DNA from: Blasia pusilla
Lineage: Eukaryota; Marchantiophyta; Marchantiopsida; Blasiales
Length of the DNA: 64,000 bases
Direction of reading: 5' to 3'
NCBI GenBank assembly: GCA_050084515.1
Contig: CM114273.1
Coordinates: 15,810,001-15,874,000, forward strand
Position 1 is the first letter of the stretch. Every line of letters starts with the position of its first letter. The notes beneath the pieces were generated by a model. It did not search any database and was not told the DNA's origin. It saw nothing but the letters and a program-made list of their open reading frames with translations. Both the position numbers and the translations under genes were made by a program. Shown piece after piece: positions 47,501 through 59,098 of the stretch.

Positions 47501-50500
47501 TCAACAAGCTCCAGCAACCTTCACACTAAGCACTGATAAGAAAAATCCTCCAATTCCTAACAAGAACTGCATATAGTGACCCAAAATCTATCACTGCCAC
47601 AAAACCAAATGGATGTCAGATCAACAGCTTAGTTACATCTAGGGGTACAAAGAATTCACTTACGAAAAGATATCAAGATTGTCGGGGTTGACAAGAGCAC
47701 CATTGATAGCAAAGAGATTCTTCCCAGGAGGAACCATCCGTTGATTAGCCACAATTTCTTCCTTGATTGTTTCATTGAGCTGCAAATGCCACTTAATCAG
47801 TGTCAGCATTGCTTGGAGAGTGTGTAAGCTTCACTGCGTCATCTCAAATTTGAATGTCCACCAAACAAGCCGCATTAAAGATGCAAATCGCCATCTCAAA
47901 TATCACAGCAATCATCAGCACTTAAAGTGAAAAGTCTCTACGTGAGCTAAGAAATGATGCCATCCACCAAGATCCCATAAGAACTCTCCGGAAATAAACT
48001 TTTTGGAGTTTTCTCACAAATGCAAACCTGTAAATCTAACTATCAACAGCAACGGAAACCCATGTATTGATGCAACATCTCTTGGTCACAGCAGACATAC
48101 CTGCATACGTGACAATGATGATACCAGCTTTGGGAAATTCTGAGATATCTCTTGCATCAACCGTAGAGGCTCAGAAGCACGCAGGATACGCTGAGTGGTT
48201 TGGTAACCCAAATCTGACCAACCCAGAATTTAAACAACCAGTTGATAGTAAGTGATTATGATGTTACGAGAGGGAAAAGAGACCCAAAGCTCATGTTCAT
48301 CATCACTCGTGACGGTGGTATATCTCCCAGCAACAAGCCACTAAGCTAAGATTATTAGAAGTTACCTGGAACTTGGAATTGCTACACTTTTTTGGACAAT
48401 AGTAGTTCTAAACTTTGCTATGGATGCAACTAACCATGTCGATATGCCTAATACATCCCCTTCACTACTGGCATGGACCGGTTTCCTGAGTATATCTTAG
48501 ACAAGAGGATGGGTTAACTTGTCTGTTGAGAATCTGGCACATTCCAATACACAAGACATGTGCACTGAATTGTGTACAGAAATCAGGCAGGAACTATGTT
48601 GACGAAGCATGTTGTTAAACATTGTAACTTGGAGTTTACTATAGTGAAAAGTAACTAATAGAATTACTATAGAAACTTAGTGTTTTACCACAGTAAATAG
48701 TAACTTGTTGTTATCATAAAAATACCTCAATAATTCTGTGAATTACCATGGGCGGCAGGCCCTAACCTTAACACCTAGAACTTCATCCTTTTGGCTGTAT
48801 ATAACCCCTTGAGAGTGCCCTGCGAATTTGCATTCTCTCACACCTTGTCGTTCACAACTCTCTGAGCTTGAGGAACTGATTGACCAGCACTGTGTGTGCT
48901 TTGCTTACTTGAGTGGAGTGTTCTTCTGACCTTAGTAGAGCAGTGTGCTTCTGCTTACAGACTGAGTGGTCTGCTGACCTGAGGGGTTCAGTGAGTCTTG
49001 TGATTCAAGGTGTCTAGTAGTACTAACCTGAGTGAGTGCTATTGCACTAAGTGTGCTTGTAATTGCTAGGTAGTCTGGTGGTACAGGTTGTCTAGTACTG
49101 TCCTCTACAATCTAACCTGAGTGGTTGCTATTGCACTAAGTGTGCTTGTGAAAGCTAGCTTGTAGAGAAGCTCTACTATTCTAATAAAGCATGTACTGTA
49201 GTTGCTCCTGCCCTGAACTAGTACAGTAGGGAAGATAAGTGTGAATAGATACTTATGACTAAAGTCTCTACTAAATTTAGGATTAGGGGAATAAGTTAGT
49301 CAGCCCTCTTTTCTAGATAGATCTCAGGATTTCTTTTAGGCAGCCTCCATTTAGCCCTTTAGCTCACCCCCTTTCCTCGCTCTCTTCTTCTACTCCAAGA
49401 AGCCAAGCTCCCGGCAGAGCCTTAACTGTGGGAGCAAGATGAGAAACCATTTGTGGATACCAGAACCCAAGCAATGGGCAAATGCTCACAGCAGAACAGC
49501 ACGGAGCAAGCTATGAAAATGTCTGACCTCTCTCTCTTGACTATATACCCTGAACAAGCAGAACTGAAGAACTATTTGTGGGGTACCCCTTGTTTTGGAA
49601 CCCAGCTTGAGTTCAAGTTCAGAATGGGGGGAATCCCCTTGAACCACAAGAAAAGCAGGATGGAAACACAACTAAACTCTTGCACCTTGTGTGGTGATAG
49701 GGATAAAATCTCTAGTCAATACTTGATCTCCTGCACAAAATTCATAACAAATAGAGCAAGAGTATATGCTGATATTTCTAAGCGGGTATCAGCAAAACTG
49801 TTCAACACATTCAGCATTCTAGATTCACTGCCCACAGCTGCTGCACTGGTAAGTAATGTGTATTGGGGATCCCAATCAGGTAAAGTAGACGGTGTTGTAA
49901 GGAGCTTCCTGGTTGACACTTGGAAGCTACACATCAACACTTTGTATGGTCAGCCCTCACACTATATGAGAGTGTCTCCCTCCTCTCATTTCATACCTTC
50001 TTCACTTCTTCCTCTCTCTACACCCATCCCAATCTTTAGCACAGCGTAACCAGGGTGCAGAGTCTATGGTTGCAAGGCTACGACAGGCACTACTTAATGA
50101 GTACAGGGTTCTCCAAGAAGAAGAGACAGGCACTACTTAATCAGTACAGTTTCTTCTTCTCCTCCAAGCCTCATGTAATTAATTCCAGATGATCGCCCTG
50201 TTCAGGCAGTGTCAATCTACTCCATTGTGAATCACTCACTTTCCACCAGGATGCTGTTGCAGTACGCTACTGAATGTTTGTGAGTGTGGAGCTCGTTTCA
50301 ATTGTTTTGTAACTACTTCTTGTCCCAACGTTAGCTGGAATGCTCTTAGTCTGCGCTTCCCATCTGATGGGATGTCGAGAGGGTGAAATTATGCAGGGAG
50401 GTGGCCTAAATGTTGCCTTAAGACTCCTCTCCTGTTACTGGCTGTGGATTAGGACTGTTGGGAACTGAGTGGGCAGAAGCTTCCTTTGTCTCAACAGTGT

Positions 50501-53500
50501 CTTATTCCCTCAACTCCCTAGATTCTCTACATGCTCTTTCCTATATTGTCAGAAATATAGCATGATCAAGAATGACCAGTAACAATGCAAAACTTCCTAC
50601 ACTAGGAAATACACCGATTAGGCTGTGCCTGCTGTAGCTCTTGGACTGCCAAGGCCCATAAGTATCCAGTCCAACACTTCAAAAATTCAACAATTCAGAA
50701 AGATTGTTCACAAAAGACTCAGAAACAGAGTGGCTCCAGTCTTCTTTGAGCATTTGATCCATTTATTTGTTTCTATGTGAGTCAAAATGGTAGAATGGTA
50801 GGCACGCCCATCTCTCTGTAAGAATTTAATGTCAGAACCCCATTGTTAAGAAGCTCAGACATGACCTTTCATGACATGGCTCGTATAAGAAGAAACTAGT
50901 TCTCCAACAGACAAACCTAAGAACACAAATTTTGGACCTTATTCATCAACGGCAGAGCTATTCTTCTTCACCTTTTAGTTCCCAAACGTTCATTGTGTCA
51001 TCGTCATTTGAAGACAGAAGATGGTCTCGGAAAGTCATTAGCTCTCCAGCCAAATCTGGTTTCCGTTCCTGGTAAGCCACAAGCACATCTAAAGTCAATC
51101 AATCACAGGTGGCTGTGAAGAGCAATCATATTTCCTTTCTAAACAGTTGCCATCCACTGAACTCCTTGGAATCTGAGTAACAGACAAGAAATTTGTAATG
51201 AACCTTGGCTGAAAGTCATACCAGAAGTTTGGAGAATATAAATCCTTTCACATCCTGGCTAAGATCCTCTGCACGGCCATCCTCTGACCCATCACCTGCA
51301 CTCAGTCCACCAATTACAATCATTTGACAAAGCTGACAGACAAATTTGTCTCCCTCTGGACAAAATAATTCCCCTTACACTAATGGATATTATGATTGGA
51401 AAGAAGTGTCTCTGCGTTGCATGACAAAATAACTTGCTCATAAGTTTGATGCCTCCAGGCAAAATACTCAATGATGACGTCACTTTTTGGAATATACCTT
51501 TATTGATCTCACTGTCATCTATGGCCTTGTACTCCATATTTTTCAGTGCAAGCTCCACACCAAATCCACCTAGATTCAGATTGCCTGATCCCACTTGCGT
51601 GCAGCTCTCCACTGGCGTCAAACATTTGGATGGCAGGACTGGACGTAATATATATTTCACATGGCCCTGATCCAGACACAGACAAAGCCATTTCTTATGT
51701 TGTCTAGATTGGTTTAAAGCTGATGTAAGATACTAGTTATTTAACGTCTCAAGCGCATATCCAGGCTCTCCAAGAACTTACTCCACTTTATTTAACCACA
51801 TTTCACAAGGGGGATGTTAAGTGTATCTAGACACAATAAGCAAAATATCAACAATAAATATGGCAAAAATCAAAAACCTTTCATTTGGGTTTTTTGTGAC
51901 TCTCACAAGCTGAACAATTGGAATTTTTGACGTTCTCTGTTCTCAGTACACATGTAAAAGTGAAATTAACTGGAAGTTACTCACTAAAGCATGCAAAGAG
52001 TTACTCCATTTGCACCATTACCTCAAGGAGACCGAGCTAGTGTTCACTAGTCCTAAGGGAATCAAGTTGAACATCAATACAGTCTCGATATAAGTATACT
52101 TAGAAGTTCGCATTGGAGACCCTATTTGCTAACAATGTTCATGGTAACTGTAAGTTTCACTGCATAGGATCAGAGGGTGGAAACCAGAGGACATGCAAAC
52201 CTTTTTGGAGGCTTCACTTAACAAGATATGGAAACCCCGGAAACAAGGAGTCCCAAGAGCACCATAGAGAACAGCTACAAAAGCTCCACCATGAGATCCA
52301 GGATACACATGATCAAATTCATACACTTCTTCCTCTTCTTCTTCAGCAAGGGACCTGCAATTAAACAACACCCACAAACAAATTTGAAATCTATGTTCAT
52401 TTTGCCCAATGTGCTACACATAGGAGGAAATCGCTGCATATTCAAACACATCCAATTTTCTGCAGCAACTAATACCAAGGTTTCAAGATCGGCAACTATA
52501 GTACTTCACATCACAAGCTTGAGTTTGGAAACCTTTTCAAGGATGTCATCTCACAGCAGCTTTGGAGAAAGCAAAATGCTCACCTTTCATTGGTAAATTG
52601 TAACCACTCCAACAACTCAGACTCTTGCAGGAGAATATGGGTACCCACATCTACCCAACAGCAACTACCCTCAGGTGCTGAAGGGTTCTCAGTCACTGAC
52701 CACCGACCAAGAGGGACTGCTGTCTCTTGTGGGGATTCACTAGATGTGCTGTCCAGTTTGTCTGATGCAAAGTTTGTTGCCAAGGACTGTTGTGCGAGTT
52801 GGCGATAAAGAACAAGTTTTGGGGACAAAGATCTGAGTAGGAGAGAAAAGTGGAAAAGAGGTGCCAGTGATTCTCCAAGGAGGGCAATTCCCTGATCCAG
52901 TATCAATTGCAGGCAATCTCCATCTGAAAGTTCAGCAGGTCTTTCGTCCTTCAGCCACTCTTCCACAAATCTCCAAAACAGCTGATCTCCTTCTTTTGCC
53001 ACCAATTCACTGCAAACAAATTACTACCTGAATGAGTAATGAATAGAAAAATAGAGTACTGGACAGAAACTGCAGGATGAAAGAAACCTTAGAATCCCTT
53101 TCATTATCACACTGCCATCCTGATCTTGCTTAGAGATATATATATATTTTTATATATTTTTATATATTTTTATATATTTTTATATATTTTTATATATATA
53201 TATCCTCATCCAGAGTAGCTAACTCCAGCAGAAAAGCATCTAAAGTGAAAAGGGAGATCAAAGGTATCAAAGTCTTCATCCAATGAATGCATATTCCTGT
53301 CCGTGGGTTCTGAAAACCAAACTGGAATAACTTTGTGGCATGTGTAGAGATAAGCCTTAGACTTCGCTTATGATCTTTGCATCAGGGCTTACCAAGAAGA
53401 CTTGACTAAAAAGTTTCCCTATACATACACCAAAAGTTTCCTCTTGATTTGGCTCATCTCCACACTAAGAGTTCTTGGTTTCATTGTTAAATTCTTGGCC

Positions 53501-55401
53501 TGAATTGATTTCACTATGGCTTAAAAAACTCTAACCCACAGATGAAGTCCTTGATCCATTCTAGCTATTCCGACAGAAGACACTCTGAGAAGTTAAAAGT
53601 ATGTTGGATTCATGTTATCATTTGGGCCAATTTTTGTATACATCATTGCAATGGACTTAAGAACTACATATTGCTTTCAAGCAGTGTTCCTTTCCGGTAA
53701 CCAATCTTTGTAGCCTTCCGATCAAAATTAATCATTAGAAGCAAGAAGCTCATCTTCGATGAAGGTCCATATTGGTGTTAGCTGCCTCACTGTTGGTTGT
53801 TTCTTTCCATCCTAGGATTACTCCCCATACAATCTCCTCTCCAAAAACCTCAACTTCTTCTTCTTGAGGATAATGCTATAATCCAACCCGACAAAAAATG
53901 CCTACTTGACCAAATGTATAATGAGTTACATCTATGAGATACAATTGCATAAGGTGTTTAATGTGGTTCTACCAGAGATTCTATGTTTCAGGTGATAGTA
54001 TGTTTGGAATTTATATATTGCAGTGGTGTAGCCTCTACACCAGTATATGAGTAATTCATTACATATGATGAATTACTCATTTAGAATCGTAAATGTTGTT
54101 TTTCTTTAATCTTGAACCCAAACTTGAACTTAGCATCTTTAACATGGACTCAGCACTACAATTTTTCCTCTTTTCAGCCTAGTCTGATTGTAGGGACTAG
54201 ATGTTCAAATCTACAAATATCTTTCTCATGATCCTTGCAGGGAACCTGAGAATCTTGCTCAGCCCTTCATAGTAGAAGGAAGCTTCACGTGAAGGTTCCC
54301 CTATTAAGATTTTCCGAACAGTTTTGAGAAGGAAAATTCCAAAATAGGCCTGAAAGTTCTTACAGGCCTTATATGCACAAGGAGGTACAGAAATGTCAGT
54401 TGGACTACCTTGTTTCCAGTGACAAGAAGGGCATACTGTGAGACGTCTAATTTGGTTCACTTTGCTAATGGTAGATTACCCAATCTCCGAGCATGGTATG
54501 GGCTTATCAATGAGTCTTTCTACAAATTGAGGGACCTTTAATCACTAACCTACTACTCCATAGATCCTCCCATTAAGTGGGCGATTAGCATAGAATAACA
54601 GCTTAAAACTTCAGAGCTATCAACTTTTGAAGGAGTGAAAGCCACGAGGATAAACACATCGTGTTGGAAACTCAGTGAAACAGATGAAAGCCAACGATAG
54701 AGTATTATACTAGAATGTCTACAAACAGACATGGTAACATTGTAGAGAAACTTGAAAGATGTGCTGAATCTTTGAACTGATTACCACTTGAGGAAACCTT
54801 GCCTCCCGGTGGTTCTAGCCAATACCGCGGAATGTTCTATTAGAGACCCTTTCATGCAATCTTGCAAGAGAGTGCTAAGCAGCTCTCAAATCTTAATTAG
54901 GAAGATTGATTAGTAAATCAAATAGCTGATTGACCTCTTGTTATGTTCATTTCAAGCCTGATACTGACATCTGCGTACTAATATGTTGGTTAAAAAGTTC
55001 CTCACCATCACACCAAACGGAGCGGAAGACAACCTGGACAGGAAGTTTGCAGGTCCCCAGTAGCTCCTTATCACACAATTACGTCATCAAGGTGAACTGC
55101 CGTCCACCCTTGAAAATTTCCATGTCGATAATGAAAATTGAGAACTAACTTGCCACTCAAACCTGTACATTCATTCTCTAATTCAGATGAGTTGGGCTAA
55201 AATTGCCAGATGAACATACCTCGCCTCCAATAAGAGGGGAGTACCAGTCCACTTCGAACGTACAGCCACATTCACACTCTTCTCCTCTCGGGCAATTCCC
55301 TCTGCACGCTCCGCTAGTAGCACCAGCAACGACACCACTACAGCAAAGATCCTCCCATAGCGCCGGCTTCTCAGGCCACCCATACCTGGGCAGGCCATCA
55401 T
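35534..55401 (-). CDS. UGGT: UDP-glucose:glycoprotein glucosyltransferase, 38 exons
   Basis: ER-lumenal folding sensor that reglucosylates misfolded N-glycoproteins for the calnexin/calreticulin cycle. I joined these exons, all GT-AG and phase-consistent, to 1681 aa: 55401-55220, 53009-52584, 52354-52201, 51666-51498, 51295-51222, 51068-50972, 48213-48101, 47779-47664, 47518-47461, 46789-46637, 46360-46262, 45758-45591, 45202-45134, 45010-44922, 44705-44543, 44218-44078, 43963-43858, 43673-43579, 43224-43109, 42998-42932, 42782-42597, 42433-42365, 42258-42113, 41925-41824, 41686-41539, 41312-41256, 41116-40986, 40031-39943, 39794-39436, 39009-38911, 38469-38396, 38150-38048, 37628-37470, 37343-37203, 36839-36796, 36464-36350, 36098-35946, 35749-35534. 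The N-terminus is a signal peptide ([16 protein letters not shown]), then [11 protein letters not shown]. The thioredoxin-like sensor part includes [37 protein letters not shown] and [15 protein letters not shown]. The GT24 domain starts near residue 1360 with DAD at 1464-1466. The protein ends KSEL. No frame damage is seen. Least certain are exon 20 (42998-42932) and the exon 16 acceptor (44218 or 44212). Confidence 0.95.
35946..38469 (-). other. UGGT catalytic (GT24) domain exons 31-37
   Basis: These exons encode [124 protein letters not shown] and [11 protein letters not shown]. They match the glucosyltransferase family 24 core, with the DxD motif binding UDP-glucose and the divalent cation. 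Conservation is far higher than in the sensor exons, as usual for the family. The exon join [12 protein letters not shown] to VIFVDADQ restores the expected sequence exactly. Confidence 0.95.
38585..38745 (+). repeat. LTR-like repeat (family R3) in a UGGT intron
   Basis: ATTGTGTACAGAA-TCAG-AGGAACTATG and, further on, CTAGTACAGTAGG-AAGA-A-G also occur at about 48566-48605 and 49205-49240. In that second copy they are split by the solo LTR at 48610-49186. A TATAAATAG box at about 38690 suggests an LTR promoter. Ends are not defined. Confidence 0.55.
40278..40906 (+). mobile_element. Solo LTR (family R2) in the UGGT intron between exons 27 and 28
   Basis: A 629-bp unit begins TGTTGTAAAAC and ends ATTCTAAAA. 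It is flanked by the 5-bp direct repeat CATCA (40273-40277 and 40907-40911). A TATATAACCC box lies at about 40465, followed by a CT-rich leader and three imperfect copies of CCTGAGTGGTTGCTA-TTGCA. It is about 85% identical by eye to 48610-49186. No internal element part is present. It lies antisense to UGGT inside an intron. Confidence 0.8.
47122..47403. repeat. ~175-bp tandem duplication in the UGGT intron between exons 9 and 10
   Basis: ATTGTCCAG-GAC-AATATCTCAC followed by CTAGAGGTGAACTGG and GTTGAAGAGAACAAAGG occurs at 47122-47226 and again at 47297-47403 with a 175-bp period. The spacer holds a CA-rich stretch. Both copies lie between exon 9 (to 47461) and exon 10 (from 46789). Confidence 0.8.
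48610..49186 (+). mobile_element. Solo LTR (family R2), second copy, in UGGT intron 6
   Basis: A 577-bp unit begins TGTTGTTAAAC and ends ATTCTAATA. It is flanked by the 5-bp direct repeat AAGCA (48605-48609 and 49187-49191). It has the same TATATAACCCC box (about 48798) and the CCTGAGTGGTTGCTATTGCA repeats as the copy at 40278-40906. It is inserted within an R3 repeat. It has the same orientation as the other copy, antisense to UGGT. Confidence 0.8.
49453..50049 (+). pseudogene. C-terminal LINE reverse-transcriptase zinc-knuckle fragment
   Basis: A 198-codon open frame includes [20 protein letters not shown], a C-x2-C...C pattern (H replaced by Q) like the zf-RVT segment at the end of LINE ORF2 proteins. 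It is preceded by a basic region (NHKKSRM) and followed by VRSFLVDTW. No RT core remains upstream. It is a fossil in a UGGT intron, sense opposite to the gene. The match is by pattern only. Confidence 0.45.
53010..55219 (-). other. UGGT intron 1
   Basis: A 2.2-kb first intron between the signal-peptide exon and exon 2. It contains the TATATATTTT tandem repeat and otherwise only short unrecognised ORFs (e.g. 54197-54460 on the minus strand). The donor is GTATGT and the acceptor TTTGTTTGCAG. Confidence 0.8.
53135..53202. repeat. 10-bp tandem repeat TATATATTTT, five exact units
   Basis: Five perfect TATATATTTT units occupy 53141-53190 and are flanked by (TA)n on both sides. They lie in UGGT intron 1. 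Confidence 0.95.
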
Positions 55402-55620
55402 TTCGGTAACCTCTCTCCACTCTCGTCTCGTCTCGTCTCCTCCAGTCCCCTCTCCTCACTTCATCTCCACCGGCCAGCTCCCATCTACAGGAATTTCGCA
55501 ACCGATCCGTGCTCGCATTACACAGACCCTCTGTCAGGCTCTCATATTTCCTCGCACCTACGCTCACCTCATTCAGATCTCGCAATCAGCTTCGGATCTC
55601 TGTTCCCACTCTCCCTCGCA
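55402..55620 (-). promoter_or_regulatory. UGGT 5' leader and proximal promoter region
   Basis: In gene sense the sequence before the ATG is purine-rich with a GAGACGAGACGAGACGAGAG tract (plus-strand TCTCGTCTCG at about 55423-55438). No TATA box stands out. Three in-frame ATGs begin the ORF (55401, 55398 and 55383). I used the first. All three keep the hydrophobic signal peptide. Confidence 0.4.
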
Positions 55621-57120
55621 AACACAAGTTCCAGAATTTTGGCATTGGCAACCAAATTGCCGAGTTGGATTAGTCAACATAAGTATATGTCTTTCCTCGT
55701 ATGATTCTCTACAAACATAAGTATATGTCTTCCTTGCATTTCAAAATGTAAATGTAGTTGAAGTAAATGTAGTTTAGGGTACGAAGTCAGGTGCCAAGAC
55801 GCACTTTCTCAACTCTTACTCCCAACCAATTATTGCCATTTGACCGACTTGTAAATACGCCCTTGCCCTACAAAAATTATTCTTTTAAATGAAATAATCA
55901 CCAAAATAGATAATATAAAATGCTTGGAGAGGGGGGAAATTACTTATTACAAGAACGGACGACTCTTAATAGATTAGGTGGAAGGAAAAAAATTTGCTCG
56001 TAAGGGCTTAATGAAAATAATAATGAAGTCATAGGGATGAAAATTAATAATAAATGGACCCACAAATATGAAATTTCAGCCCAAATTTTAATTTATTTGA
56101 AGCATTTTAGAGGAAATTTGATATAACTTGATATGTTTTTAATTGGATACTAGTGTAGAACCCACGCTTTCCACATGATTAGTAATGCTTCACAAGAACT
56201 CAAATTTTTCGACCCTAAAAGATTTTCTTGTTTCTTATAGTATGAAAAAAAAATATTACTATTAGAGTGGCATCCACCAATCAAATAGGTGTTTAAAATC
56301 AAAAAGGTGTTCTCCCATAATAAAATTGGATATGTCTAGCCAGCACAATAATTGAAGAGATGTGATGTGAATGAAGCCTTTAGACATATGTGGAGGGAAA
56401 TAATTTTAAAATTTATATATCATCATCGGAGACCTCTTAATTTCCAAGCATCTCTCCTTTTGACCCATGACGCTCTCAAATGAAATTGTTCTAACATGCA
56501 TTCTTAGGTTCACTCAAGGATCAGTTCAAATAACGTCATCAGGTTACATCTTATACAATAATGATGGGTAGTTCAAATTACCCATCATTTCTAACCAATG
56601 CATCACATGGTATCGACTTGTTGAGTTGAAAGAGGCTTCATACATGCCATGAGGAGATTTTTTTCATAAATATGTTAATACCATCAAAAGTACGACTAGT
56701 TTAGAGGATTTATTATGCATAGAGTTAATAGTCATATTTCCCCTAAAAATATTTTCTTGTGAAAATATTATATTATCTTCCCACTATTATGTCAAGCAAA
56801 GAGGCTCTAACAAATTAATAAGTTATCTTCAATTACTAGTAAACTTGAATTATTTCTATTAGTATAAAGCTCATATCATGTATATGGTAAATAATTACCA
56901 TTGCATATGTAGTATGCGTAATACGCATAACACAAGTAGTATGCAACTCTTTTTTTCCTTCCCAAATGGCAAATATCAAGCAAGGAGGCTTTTGAAAATC
57001 AGGAAATCAGTCCATTGATAATATAGATATTGTATTTTAAATAGAGATTAAAAAGTGTTAAGTATTTTATGAATTTTTTGTGCTAATACTAAACTCCCGA
57101 GCTCCCAAACTCTCCACGGA
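55621..57120. other. AT-rich intergenic DNA, no gene seen
   Basis: No ORF over 60 codons and no recognisable domain. An ATGATGGGTAGTTCAAATTA/CCCATCAT-type inverted word is present at about 56560-56590. Confidence 0.5.
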
Positions 57121-57351
57121 AAAATATGCCACGCCCAGCAAAAACATCATTTACTCGACTAGGATCCATTAATGGGATCATGATCACCTCTGATAACATG
57201 AACAATGAACATGGCACTACATTCTAGTGGCCGCCCCCAACAAAGTACTCGACATGGGCTCCTCTTGAGCATCAACAATAGGAGTCGTCGCACTCGCTTC
57301 TCCCATCGCCCTCCATGCCTGTACACCACCAACATCCACTCTCCTAGAACT

Positions 57352-58425
57352 CTAATCAAGACCCATCAATAGGGTCCTCGTCGCCTCAAAAAAAATAAAA
57401 GATTGATGAAGTCTGGTTTGTTTCCTGGCATCCCCTCTCTGCGGATCCAACTTTGCAGCTGCTCCACACATAACTATGGCGGTTGCCTCCATCTTTGCAA
57501 CCCTACACATCCAACCAAGATCCTCCATATTTCTGGGTGCTCCATATGACGTCGATGTCACTGACCCGATATCCAGTAACCACAATACCATAGCGGAAAT
57601 CTGCTGCTGCAACTGCTCCAATCTGAGCACCCATCCTAGCCTTATGTCATGCGTCTCCCTCGACGCGTCTAAGTGGCAGACCTCTACCTCTTCCACGGGC
57701 ATAACCACCACCCCCTCGGGAAAATCTAACTCCTCGTCCTCCAACAGAACCTCTTGATGCACGACCTCTAGGCCCACCCGGACCGCCATCTCATTCTCCT
57801 GTCTACTGTGGCCCTCAGTCTGAACATAACTCGGGATGAAGGCTAAAGCATCTCGCGTGTGTATGACCATACCGCTCACAATAGTCATACAAGAAAACTC
57901 CTAGTGCGGACCTTTCTCCTCCTCCAAGCTAAGGCACGCATCCACTACCCTAACGCTTGCAATCTTGCTGGCGATGGGCTCCACCACATGCCCAACAATA
58001 TAACTCCTAGCAGTTGTTGTGGCATTGCATATGATGACGTAAGTCTTTGTGGCACATGCTCATAATAACCTCCCTAAGCTCGTGGTGCCACACTCCTCTT
58101 CCAGAATCCATGTTGTTGTATTGGTTATGCAGGCAATTGTAATTGCTTGCACGCATGGCTTATGGCTGCTACACTCTCTTCAACCATATTGTGCTCAATA
58201 CACTCCGCCATCTTGAACACATCTCTTAACGTAGGTGAGGTGCGCATAAGAAGTACCACTTCCCTCTACAGGTCTCGTTCCAACATCGCGTACCATATCT
58301 GGACAGCCTGGGCCTTTGTCAGCCCCTAAGTGACACTAATCAACCAACGCATACGATTAAATGCCTCATGCAAACTCTCTCCCATGTACTTATGGGAGTC
58401 GTGGATGCTCAAAACCTCACGCCAT
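57352..58425 (-). pseudogene. Second gypsy gag-derived fragment
   Basis: The minus-strand segment 58425-58055 reads ESLHEAFNRMRWLISVT, KAQAVQIWYAMLERDL and RTSPTLRDVFKMAECIEHNM. It is clearly homologous to the gag piece at 63630-64000. It is followed by an open stretch (57888-57352, 178 codons) containing LEQLQQQISAMVLWLLDIGS, which I do not recognise beyond a coiled-coil look. It lies directly outside the 3' LTR remnant of the main gypsy element, so it belongs to another, truncated copy. Confidence 0.6.
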
Positions 58426-58439
58426 TCTACGTAAAGCCT

Positions 58440-58570
58440 TGTCATGCGCATGCACATCCCTACACACCATACATTGCTGTCACTGAACACACACACAAAC
58501 ACACACGATCCCATGCTAACTCATGGCATCCAAAAAACGAGACAAGAAGTACCAAAATATCTCCAATCGC
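58440..58570 (-). mobile_element. Partial R1 LTR at the 3' end of the gypsy element
   Basis: TGTCATGCGCATGCACATCC, then CATACATTGCTGTCACTGAA and GATCCCATGCTAACTCATGG, match the outer 150 bp of the solo LTR at 15309 and of the inverted copy ending near 22650. The remaining LTR interior is missing after about 58567, so this LTR is internally deleted. Confidence 0.65.
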
Positions 58571-58753
58571 CCCCCTAGCTGGTGGTTAGATCCCTCTAAC
58601 TCCAGATAGCCATCTATGCCTACCTACCATGACATACATCTCTCGGACGCTAAGAGCAAGAAGGTCGGGTGCTCATGTGGCCCCATCGTTAGTCACCTTC
58701 TTATCATCCATCTCATAGACATAAGTGGGAATGTAGAACTACCTACTCTATGT

Positions 58754-59098
58754 ACATCTGGGACACATCCATCATCCCTGAGGAGCCCTAGTGAGAGGTG
58801 GCGTCAAACATGTCATATGCCATCCTCTCAAACACCCATCACAGACTAGCATTGTGGCTGCACCACGGGCGGAACCACACAACATACACCGCAAGCCTAC
58901 ATGAACTATTGCTAAGCTCGGATCAACTATACCGTCAATGTTCGAATGATGACATAGCGCACAATTACGCACATGGTCCTTCCAAACCATACCATCGCAT
59001 CCCTCCAATAAGAGAACACCGGATGGCAAAACCTCATGCACTCTCAAGATGGTGCGCCATGCAGTCACATCCAACATCGTGGGTGCCATCTGCTGCAA
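58754..59098 (-). pseudogene. Integrase C-terminal region with GPY/F segment and PHD finger
   Basis: WRTILRVHEVLPSGVLLLEG is the GPY/F-like end of a gypsy integrase. It is followed by CMLCG, MLVCDGCLRGWHMTCLTPPL, and, after a TGA at 58774-58772, WMCPRC. The cysteine and histidine spacing is a complete C4HC3 PHD finger (C-x2-C, C-x2-C, H-x2-C, C-x2-C). PHD fingers read histone H3 tails; many gypsy chromoviruses carry a chromodomain at this position. The frame differs from the integrase core, so a shift lies between them. Confidence 0.8.

Larger units (their letters stand above)
48214..50971 (-). other. UGGT intron 6 (between exons 6 and 7), filled with retroelement debris
   Basis: A 2.76-kb intron, the longest in the gene. 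It contains the R3 repeat split by a solo LTR (48566-49340), a LINE-derived ORF (49453-50049), and a direct repeat of AGGCACTACTTAATNAGTAC at about 50083 and 50128. The acceptor before exon 7 (TTGGTCAG at 48214-48221) and the donor after exon 6 (GTGAAG) remain intact. Confidence 0.7.

Noticed and set aside
52113-52596. Plus-strand ORFs of 83 and 122 codons
   Set aside because: They overlap UGGT exons 2 and 3 in antisense and have no own support.
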